A stretch of 5,317 nt of DNA from DUAG01 sp046756865 (GTDB lineage Bacteria; Nitrospirota; Nitrospiria; SBBL01; JAADHI01): the NCBI GenBank assembly GCA_046756865.1, contig JBHHXE010000128.1:1-5317 (forward strand), in the 5' to 3' direction. The position numbers were made by a program, and so were the translations under genes. The notes under the pieces were generated by a model that was given only the letters and a program-made list of their open reading frames with translations, searched no databases and was not told where the DNA came from. Positions 1 through 5,262 of the stretch are shown here, in pieces. Within the stretch, counting starts at the first letter, position 1; each line of letters begins with the position of its first letter.

Positions 1-13
1 CAGGAGAAGAATC

Positions 14-373
14 ATGAGAACATGGAAAGACTTAATTGATGAGGCGAAGCAGGAGATCTCTCTTCTTCAGACCCATGATGTGAAGGAGAAGCTTGAACGG
101 GGCGATGAATTTATTCTTATTGATGTCCGTGAGCAGGAAGAGGCGCAGCGGGGGCGCATCGAAAAGAGTATTTTTATTCCCCGCGGTGTCCTGGAGATGA
201 CAGTACAACAGCATTTTAAAGATCCGCTCCGGCCCATCGTCCTCTACTGTGCCGGTGGCGGCAGGAGTGCAGTGGCTGCACAGGCACTGAAAAAAATGGG
301 GTATGAGGATGTAGCTTCTATGGAAGGTGGTTTTGAGGGATGGAAACGTTCCGGTCTTCCCGTTGAGCATTAA
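14..373 (+). CDS. Single-domain rhodanese-like protein (putative sulfurtransferase)
   Basis: A 119-residue cytoplasmic protein made of one rhodanese domain (about residues 18-117) after a short charged N-terminal helix (1-16). The domain shows the DVRE motif at 37-40, the 'IPRGVLE' segment at 55-61, and the active-site loop C79-A-G-G-G-R84-S, with Cys79 as the expected persulfide-carrying residue. It ends with the usual 'GGFEGW' motif (105-110). In the family such proteins move sulfane sulfur between a donor (thiosulfate, polysulfide or a cysteine desulfurase) and an acceptor; the partners here are unknown. The ATG at 14 is supported by AGGAG at 2-6, seven bases upstream. There is no signal peptide. 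It is the first complete gene of the run, 15 bases ahead of the ferredoxin gene, and whether the operon begins further upstream cannot be seen. Fold call is firm; a sulfur-donor role for the downstream methylthiotransferases is inference. Confidence 0.9.
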   Translation: MRTWKDLIDEAKQEISLLQTHDVKEKLERGDEFILIDVREQEEAQRGRIEKSIFIPRGVLEMTVQQHFKDPLRPIVLYCAGGGRSAVAAQALKKMGYEDVASMEGGFEGWKRSGLPVEH

Positions 374-388
374 GAATTTCGAGGCAGA

Positions 389-721
389 ATGATGCAAAAA
401 TTCCAACATCATCTCTTTATTTGCATCAACAAAAGGGCCGATGGCAACCCTAAGGGATGTTGCCTTTCAAAAGGGGCTGAGGAGGTCCTTACCACCTTCA
501 AGAAAGAAATCAAAAAGCGAGGTTTGAAAGGAAAAATCAGAGCAAATAAGGCCGGGTGCCTTGATGCCTGTGCGTTTGGACCCGTTGTCGTTATCTACCC
601 AGAAGGAATCTGGTATACCGTGAAGACCAAAGAAGATGCCTTGGAGGTGATCAAGGAACACATCATGAAAGGAAAGACCGTAGATAGGCTTCTCGTGAAC
701 AGACCGTGGGCAAGAGGTTGA
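389..721 (+). CDS. Thioredoxin-like [2Fe-2S] ferredoxin
   Basis: A 110-residue soluble protein of the thioredoxin-fold [2Fe-2S] ferredoxin family, the type also found as the small NuoE-like subunit domain. The 'HHLFICINKR' strand opens the domain. Candidate cluster ligands are C12, C24 or C25, C57 and C61. The C57-x3-C61 pair sits in 'AGCLDACAFGPVVVIYPEG', a hallmark of the family, and the 12-residue spacing C12 to C25 fits the family pattern best, leaving C24 as an extra cysteine where a Ser or Gly is more usual. The C-terminal 'GIWYTVKTKEDALEVIKEHI' segment is typical, and length matches stand-alone members (about 100 residues). The ATG at 389 is followed directly by another ATG at 392, and GAGG at 381-384 is close to both, so the first residue is uncertain by one. 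It likely carries electrons; the partner is unproven, though radical-SAM enzymes follow immediately. Confidence 0.88.
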   Translation: MMQKFQHHLFICINKRADGNPKGCCLSKGAEEVLTTFKKEIKKRGLKGKIRANKAGCLDACAFGPVVVIYPEGIWYTVKTKEDALEVIKEHIMKGKTVDRLLVNRPWARG

Positions 722-755
722 AATATTGATCCAGATTGATCAGAGGCAGCCAGTG
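712..755 (+). promoter_or_regulatory. Two alternative ribosome binding sites and starts for mtaB
   Basis: No in-frame ATG precedes the first conserved motif of mtaB. AAGAGG at 712-717 lies 8 bases before TTG at 726, and AGAGG at 742-746 lies 6 bases before GTG at 753. Both pairs are well spaced. The TTG start leaves only 4 bases after the ferredoxin stop and places the SD inside the ferredoxin gene. The GTG start would remove nine residues that contain no conserved motif. A TTG at 783 is in frame but lacks an SD. The sequence alone does not decide between the first two. Confidence 0.5.
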
Positions 756-2138
756 AGATCTCGAGAAAACCATGTCCGCAATTTGAGGGTTTCTTTTCAC
801 ACGCTAGGATGTCGTCTTAACCACTCGGAAAGTGTTTCTCTCGGGGGTGCATTTCAGCAAACGGGATTTCGGCTGGTGCATGAAGACCAACCGGCAGATT
901 TATCGATCATCAATTCATGTGCTGTTACCGAGCAGGCCGAGTCAAAGTGCCGTGCCCTGGTACGCAGGATCTTGAAGAAGAATCCCGATACCTTTGTTGC
1001 GGTTACAGGCTGTTACGCCCAAACCAACCTGGATTCTTTAAAGCAGGTCAAGGGTATTGATCTTATCGCCGGGACGGATCAAAAGATGGAACTCGTATCC
1101 CTTGTTCAAAGTGTTCTTCTGGGGCGTCGTCATTCCGGAACCCTAAGCGCTGTGTGGGGAAACACGGCGTCCCTGAAGCAGTCAACGCCGCTGGTCTTCC
1201 ATACGCCTAAGATCCGTCGTGGAGATTTTACAATTGAAACTGAACGCTTTGCAGTTTTTGACTCTGCGACCCGCCCCAATATCAAGATTCAGGATGGTTG
1301 TGATTTTTTTTGTACTTTTTGCATTATACCGTATTCCCGGGGACGTTCAAGAAGCCGGAGGATGGATGATATCCTTCTAGAGGCATCGGCCTGGGTGGCC
1401 CGGGGACATCGGGAGGTTGTTCTTACCGGCGTCAACCTGGGAGAATACACCACGGAGGATGGTGGGCTTTCAGACTTGATTGATGCCTTGGAGGGAATCG
1501 ACGGCCTTTGCCGGATCCGGATCTCATCTATTGAGCCGACGACGATCTCATCGAGACTCCTGGAGCAGTTTTCAAATTCAAAAAAACTTTGCCCCTATCT
1601 CCACCTACCCCTTCAAAGCGGCAGTGACCGCATTCTTTCACTCATGGGAAGGCGATATACACGAAAAGAGTATGTTGATTTTGTAGAGGATGTCACCACA
1701 ATGATCCCCGGGCTTTGCCTGGGCGCTGATGTGATGGTCGGATTTCCGGGGGAAGGGGATGCGGAATTTCAGGAGACCCTTTCTTTAATTAAGTCACTGC
1801 CTTTTTCCTATCTCCATGTTTTTCCTTTTTCGAGACGGAAGGGGACGCGGCTTAATAAGATGACACTGCCGCCTGTATTGCCCTCAGCCGTGAAGGAAAG
1901 ATCGCGGGCCCTGTGTGATTATTCAAGAAAAATCCGTAGGGATTATTATTCAGAGTCCATTGGGAAAACGGTCGAAGTCTTATTTGAAACGAGAAACAGG
2001 GACGGCCTCTTTTGCGGATTGACCGGAAACTATATCCGAGTCGGCGTTCCCGGTAAGCACGCGCTTTCAGGCCGCCTTATGTGGGTTCGGATTCAGCGCG
2101 TTGAAGATGGCCTGGCCATCGGGGAGATTGTCGGGTGA
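726..2138 (+). CDS. mtaB: tRNA t6A37 methylthiotransferase MtaB (radical SAM)
   Basis: A 470-residue radical-SAM methylthiotransferase predicted to convert t6A37 to ms2t6A37 in tRNAs reading ANN codons. The N-terminal MTTase domain carries the three ligands of the auxiliary [4Fe-4S] cluster: C29 in 'TLGCRLNHSES', C65 in 'NSCAVTEQAE' and C96 in 'GCYAQ'. The radical-SAM cluster motif is C192-x3-C196-x2-C199 in 'CDFFCTFCIIPYSRGRSRSR'. 'HLPLQSGSDRIL' (293-304) and 'DVMVGFPGE' (335-343) follow, and a TRAM RNA-binding domain fills about 410-470. 'GCRLN' and 'GRSRSR' favour MtaB over MiaB ('GCQMN') or RimO ('GCPKN'). It is slightly longer than usual, because of the N-terminal tail and a 50-residue linker (about 133-183). 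The residue pair inside CDFFC departs from the commoner CDNFC. The start is a non-ATG codon (TTG at 726 or GTG at 753). Its stop overlaps the miaB start by four bases, so the two should be translated together. Confidence 0.93.
   Translation: MIQIDQRQPVRSRENHVRNLRVSFHTLGCRLNHSESVSLGGAFQQTGFRLVHEDQPADLSIINSCAVTEQAESKCRALVRRILKKNPDTFVAVTGCYAQTNLDSLKQVKGIDLIAGTDQKMELVSLVQSVLLGRRHSGTLSAVWGNTASLKQSTPLVFHTPKIRRGDFTIETERFAVFDSATRPNIKIQDGCDFFCTFCIIPYSRGRSRSRRMDDILLEASAWVARGHREVVLTGVNLGEYTTEDGGLSDLIDALEGIDGLCRIRISSIEPTTISSRLLEQFSNSKKLCPYLHLPLQSGSDRILSLMGRRYTRKEYVDFVEDVTTMIPGLCLGADVMVGFPGEGDAEFQETLSLIKSLPFSYLHVFPFSRRKGTRLNKMTLPPVLPSAVKERSRALCDYSRKIRRDYYSESIGKTVEVLFETRNRDGLFCGLTGNYIRVGVPGKHALSGRLMWVRIQRVEDGLAIGEIVG
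2121..2138 (+). promoter_or_regulatory. miaB ribosome binding site and GTGA start-stop overlap
   Basis: GGGGAG at 2121-2126 lies 8 bases before the GTG start of miaB at 2135. The GTG shares its last two bases with the TGA stop of mtaB (2136-2138), a four-base GTGA overlap. This arrangement points to translational coupling and so to balanced synthesis of the two methylthiotransferases. It also fixes the miaB start, since the protein begins directly with the conserved 'YLETYGCQMN' motif. Confidence 0.75.
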
Positions 2139-3469
2139 AAGTCTATCTGGAAACCTATGGATGTCAGATGAATGAATACGATTCAGAACTGGTTCGTTCT
2201 ATTCTCTCGACCTCCGGCGATGTACTGACACCTTCGATTCACGAGGCGGATGTTGTCTTGATCAACACATGCGCAATCCGTGAGAATGCCCATAGAAAGA
2301 TCTATGGCCGCCTTGACCTGCTTCGACCCTTTAAAAAGCGATTAAGAGAGCAGGGCCGGGACATCGTGGTGGGCCTTCTCGGATGCATGGCACAAAATTT
2401 GAAGAAGGATCTCTTTCATCATCCAGTATTAAATCTAATTGTGGGGCCGGACAATTACAGGGCGCTTCCAAAACTGATTGCACGCGTAAAGGCACGGAGG
2501 AGCAAAGAGATTGACGCCAACCTCTCTGAGTATGAAACATATCGTGGTATCGCTCCCAGGCGGATTGAAAGCATCAATGCCTGGATCGCGATCATGCGCG
2601 GTTGTGATAACTTTTGCTCCTTCTGTGTTGTCCCCTATACAAGGGGTCGGGAAAGAAGCCGGAAGGTGGATGATGTAATGGAAGAGGTGGAGACACTCGC
2701 CACTCAGGGCTACCGTCAAGTAACCCTGCTTGGCCAGAATGTGAATTCTTACCGAAGCAGGGGAGGCACTTTCTCCGATCTGATGCTAAAAGTTGCCGAT
2801 GTTCCGGGTATTGCGCGGGTCCGCTTCACTTCACCCCACCCGAAAGACTTTCCGCTCCCCCTCCTGGATGCCATCGCGGCGCACCCAAATATTTGCAAGC
2901 ATATCCACCTTCCCCTTCAGGCAGGGAGCGACCGTATTCTTGATCTGATGAACAGGACATACAACGTTAAAGCGTATCTGACGCTGGTAGACAAGATCCG
3001 AAAGATGATTCCAGGTGTTGTTCTAACGACGGATATTATTGTAGGTTTTCCGGGTGAAACCGAAAAAGAATCCCAGGAAACAGCCAGGGTGATGGAAACC
3101 GTCGGGTTTGACAGCGCCTATATCTTTAAATACTCTGAGCGAAAGGGAACCATTGCGGCAAGAGCGTTTTCAGATGATGTCTCAGCAGAAGAAAAGAAGG
3201 AGCGGATCATCCGGCTCTTCGAAATACAGCGCCGGGTTTCTCTCAATAAAAATCAGAAACGCCTCGGTCAAAAGATTGATGTGCTCATTGAGGGCATGGC
3301 GGACAAACGTCCCGACCATCAAATGGGCAAGAGTGATGGAAACCATACTGTGATCTTCCCCGAGACATCTTTGTCACCAGGCTCCCTGGTCCGGGTTGAA
3401 ATTATGGAAGTTTCGCCCGGAACACTCTATGGAAACCCTTTGCATACTCCCGCGTTGACCTGTATTTGA
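2135..3469 (+). CDS. miaB: tRNA-2-methylthio-N6-dimethylallyladenosine synthase MiaB
   Basis: A 444-residue radical-SAM enzyme that adds a methylthio group to C2 of i6A37 in tRNAs reading UNN codons, giving ms2i6A37. Auxiliary-cluster ligands are C10 ('ETYGCQMNEYDSE'), C46 ('INTCAIRENAHRKIYGRL') and C84 ('GCMAQ'). The radical-SAM motif is C157-x3-C161-x2-C164 in 'GCDNFCSFCVVPYTRGRERSR'. 'HLPLQAGSDRIL' (258-269) and 'DIIVGFPGET' (300-309) follow, with a TRAM domain at about 376-438. All are diagnostic of MiaB rather than MtaB or RimO, and the length is normal. It starts at a GTG with a good SD. It lacks the N-terminal extension seen in some MiaB proteins. No miaA, which makes the i6A substrate, is present in the window, so that gene must lie elsewhere. 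The next gene begins one base after the stop. Confidence 0.97.
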   Translation: MKVYLETYGCQMNEYDSELVRSILSTSGDVLTPSIHEADVVLINTCAIRENAHRKIYGRLDLLRPFKKRLREQGRDIVVGLLGCMAQNLKKDLFHHPVLNLIVGPDNYRALPKLIARVKARRSKEIDANLSEYETYRGIAPRRIESINAWIAIMRGCDNFCSFCVVPYTRGRERSRKVDDVMEEVETLATQGYRQVTLLGQNVNSYRSRGGTFSDLMLKVADVPGIARVRFTSPHPKDFPLPLLDAIAAHPNICKHIHLPLQAGSDRILDLMNRTYNVKAYLTLVDKIRKMIPGVVLTTDIIVGFPGETEKESQETARVMETVGFDSAYIFKYSERKGTIAARAFSDDVSAEEKKERIIRLFEIQRRVSLNKNQKRLGQKIDVLIEGMADKRPDHQMGKSDGNHTVIFPETSLSPGSLVRVEIMEVSPGTLYGNPLHTPALTCI

Positions 3470-3470
3470 T

Positions 3471-4352
3471 ATGAGCACTCACTCACTGCCTTTTCATATC
3501 GGTGCCGGATCAATTCAAAGCGGAGATGTCTCACTTTCTTTCCAGTCTGTTCTTCCTGAGAATCCTAAGGCCCTTCTGGTGATCGTCCATGGAATCAGTG
3601 AACACAAGGGGAGGTACCTTCGTCTCCAAAATGACCTGGCGGCAGCTGGATTAGGAAGTTTTGCCTATGACCAACGGGGCTTTGGTCATTCGGGGGGCAA
3701 GCGGGGCCATGTTGAGCGCTATAGGGACTATCTAGATGATATAAAGTCGGTGATCGCCTCTGTTCGAAAAACCCATCCTTCCACCAAGGTCTTTCTGTTA
3801 GGCCATAGCCTAGGAGGGTTGATTTCTGCGACCTTTTGTGTTGATTTTCCACATGAGGTTGACGGATTGGTGCTGTCCGCCCCGGCGCTTGATGTAGCCG
3901 GGCTACCCTGGGTGCTTGAAAAACTGGTGATCTTGTTAAACTGTCTGCTTCCGTCCCTGCCGGTTCATTATCCAAGTCTGGATGGCAACAAGAGTCATGA
4001 CCCTGAAGTGGATATAGCCTTTAATAAGGACAAGCTCGTCGAGACAAAAGCAACACCTCGATTTTATGTTGAGTTTCAAAAAATGAACAACTATCTCAGG
4101 CGGTCTGCCGGAAAGATTGTTACTCCGACATTAATTTTGCAGGGGGACGCAGATCCAATTGCGCGGCCAGAGGGTGCCCAGATCATATTTAACCATTTGC
4201 AAATCACACAAAAAAGATTAATATGGTACAAGGGTTTTTTGCACGAAATTTTTAATGAAGTTGGTCGGGATGAAGCGATCGGAGATTTGATTACTTGGGT
4301 GCAGGGCTTGACTGATGCGTATTCAAAAGAGACGGCAGCCTCTGATGTGTGA
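3471..4352 (+). CDS. Alpha/beta hydrolase, monoacylglycerol lipase/lysophospholipase type
   Basis: A 293-residue serine hydrolase of the Hydrolase_4 (monoacylglycerol lipase-like) branch. Family marks in order are the oxyanion-hole strand 'LVIVHGISEHKGRY' (36-49), 'YDQRGFGHSGGKRGHVERYRDY' (66-87), nucleophile elbow G-H-S113-L-G-G, acid D228 in 'ILQGDADPI', and H258 in 'WYKGFLHEIFNE'. The catalytic triad is therefore complete. The region about 141-205 matches the position of the lid or cap. No signal peptide or membrane anchor is seen, so it is probably cytoplasmic or peripheral, acting on a lipid ester or another small ester; the actual substrate cannot be read from sequence. The ATG at 3471 follows the miaB stop by one base and has no recognisable SD, which suggests coupling to miaB translation. 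A link to tRNA modification is not apparent; shared transcription may be all they have in common. Confidence 0.9.
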   Translation: MSTHSLPFHIGAGSIQSGDVSLSFQSVLPENPKALLVIVHGISEHKGRYLRLQNDLAAAGLGSFAYDQRGFGHSGGKRGHVERYRDYLDDIKSVIASVRKTHPSTKVFLLGHSLGGLISATFCVDFPHEVDGLVLSAPALDVAGLPWVLEKLVILLNCLLPSLPVHYPSLDGNKSHDPEVDIAFNKDKLVETKATPRFYVEFQKMNNYLRRSAGKIVTPTLILQGDADPIARPEGAQIIFNHLQITQKRLIWYKGFLHEIFNEVGRDEAIGDLITWVQGLTDAYSKETAASDV

Positions 4353-4968
4353 GGCTACGAAGTTAAAGATACCTATGCTTGTGCTGATCCTCTTTTCGGT
4401 CGTATTCCGAGCCCTGCCTGTAGAAGCCGTGACGCTACCGGGTGGATTTGGCAAAACCAGGTGGGGAATGTCTTGGGAGGAAGTCATCAAGGCCTATCAG
4501 GTTAAACTGCTTCCTCCAAAAAGCGCTGATCCTGGAGGCATCTGGGCCATCCGGGGGCCGGCCCCCGGAGAACTGACCGTTTCGGGGGAAGCGCTTGGAG
4601 AGCCGGACATCCGCTCGGTGAGTTTCGGCATACATGAAAAGTGGGGACTTGTCATTGCCCATGTCCGTTTTAAGAATGCGAACGACCCCTCTCATGTTGA
4701 AAAGCTCCTGCCAAAGTGGACGGCAGAGTTCGGAGTCCCAAAAGAGAAGCGTCCCGGCCCGAAGATTATCTGGGAAGACAGTGAAACTCACATTGAACTG
4801 ACCTACCATACAGTCTCACTGCGCCATCCAACACCCTCCGACCACCTTGCCATCGTCAGCTGGAGCATTCCTCTGATGAACAAGCTTGACGATCAGGAAA
4901 CAGGGCGTAGACACACACCCGATGTGGAAAAGCTCGAACCGATGAAAGAGTTACACAAGAAAAAGTAG
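4315..4968 (+). CDS. Exported protein of unknown function with N-terminal signal peptide
   Basis: I do not recognise this 217-residue protein as a named family. Residues 1-38 form a signal peptide: a basic n-region, a hydrophobic core 'MLVLILFSVVF' (21-31), and a likely signal peptidase I site after 'VEA' (A38). There is no lipobox, as the only nearby cysteine (C12) precedes the core. The mature part opens with 'GGFGKTRWGMSWEEVIKAY' (43-61), a G-x-x-W-G-M-S-x-x-E-V pattern I have seen at the start of small exported hypothetical proteins. A mixed strand/helix domain follows, then a charged tail ending in 'LHKKK'. Mature protein is expected in the periplasm or outside. The ATG at 4315 (AGGG at 4303-4306) overlaps the hydrolase gene by 38 bases. 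An ATG at 4345 overlaps its stop by only 8 bases and keeps a workable signal peptide, so it is an equal candidate. It ends the visible operon. Confidence 0.8.
   Translation: MRIQKRRQPLMCEATKLKIPMLVLILFSVVFRALPVEAVTLPGGFGKTRWGMSWEEVIKAYQVKLLPPKSADPGGIWAIRGPAPGELTVSGEALGEPDIRSVSFGIHEKWGLVIAHVRFKNANDPSHVEKLLPKWTAEFGVPKEKRPGPKIIWEDSETHIELTYHTVSLRHPTPSDHLAIVSWSIPLMNKLDDQETGRRHTPDVEKLEPMKELHKKK
4550..4569. repeat. Perfect 20-bp GC-rich palindrome inside the exported-protein gene
   Basis: TCCGGGGGCCGGCCCCCGGA reads the same on both strands, with no mismatch over 20 bases. As RNA it can fold into an 8-bp, almost all G-C stem with a CCGG loop, in the coding region of the last operon gene (residues about 79-85, 'RGPAPGE'). 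It is not followed by a T-run, so it is not an intrinsic terminator. It could pause ribosomes or polymerase or block 3' exonuclease decay, or it may be chance in a Gly/Pro-rich stretch. Confidence 0.7.
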
Positions 4969-5262
4969 GCTCAGTACTGTACAAATGGGTTTTTTAAAGT
5001 TGATGTCAAAGCAAATATGGTGTAGCCTCTGTAGATGGGAAACTTAGTATTGCTCGCAGCAGGTATTTTTCTTCTCTTCATGGCCGCTTTGTCTGTTCCC
5101 CCGCCTCCCCCTCCCGACGAATAAGGGCTTGATGTTCCGCGTTGTGCAAGTATTATTTCGTCAGCGTTTATCGAGACTCCGGCTTAGAAAGACGACGATA
5201 TAGCTTATTTCGCCTCGGAAAGATTGGGTCGATTTTTCAAAAGGTCGGGAAGGTTTGTTAAG
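4969..5262. other. Intergenic stretch between the operon and the tRNA gene
   Basis: About 294 bases without a convincing gene. It holds an 8-bp palindrome CAGTACTG (4972-4979), a T6 run (4990-4995) not preceded by a stem, a 29-codon micro-ORF (5035-5124), and a C-rich tract (5098-5115) whose - strand is G-rich. I found no well-formed intrinsic terminator for the + strand operon or for the - strand tRNA, and no promoter with both -35 and -10 boxes at usual spacing. The + operon and the - strand tRNA converge here, so this is a shared 3' region. Confidence 0.6.
5035..5124 (+). CDS. Possible 29-residue single-pass membrane microprotein (tentative)
   Basis: An ATG-to-TAA frame of 29 codons encodes a hydrophobic segment at about residues 4-21 ('LVLLAAGIFLLFMAALSV'), followed by six consecutive prolines and an acidic 'DE' end. 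The organisation (one helix long enough to span a membrane, then a rigid tail) resembles real small membrane proteins. An in-frame TAG directly precedes the ATG, so the start cannot lie further upstream. Against it: no Shine-Dalgarno sequence is visible in the 15 bases before the ATG, no promoter is evident, there are no basic residues to set topology, and the prolines come from a C-rich tract that could code for them by chance. It is offered as a candidate only. Confidence 0.3.
   Translation: MGNLVLLAAGIFLLFMAALSVPPPPPPDE

Noticed and set aside
1480..1686. Short + strand frame inside mtaB
   Set aside because: No motif and no SD; it lies entirely within the radical-SAM domain of mtaB.
2331..2719. 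Open frames on the - strand inside miaB
   Set aside because: They lack recognisable motifs and an SD, and they overlap fully with a gene whose motifs are all conserved.
2135..3469. RimO (ribosomal protein S12 methylthiotransferase) as identity of the second methylthiotransferase
   Set aside because: The first cysteine motif is 'YGCQMN', not 'GCPKN', and 'NTCAIREN' with 'GRERSR' is specific to MiaB.
3595..3975. Open frame on the - strand inside the hydrolase gene
   Set aside because: Proline/arginine-rich translation without domain signature, opposite an intact hydrolase with a full triad; it is a shadow frame.
4969..5000. Possible intrinsic terminator after the last operon gene (palindrome CAGTACTG and a T6 run)
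   Set aside because: The palindrome at 4972-4979 has no room for a loop and is flanked by a T-T mismatch. The T-run at 4990 is separated from it by ten bases, so no proper stem precedes the T-run.
5199..5204. TATAGC as a promoter -10 box on the + strand
   Set aside because: No TTGACA-like -35 element lies 16-18 bases upstream, and no gene follows on that strand within the window.
5229..5249. Repeated GGTCG around a T/A-rich spacer, first read as a hairpin terminator for the tRNA
   Set aside because: The two copies are direct, not inverted, repeats, so they cannot pair.
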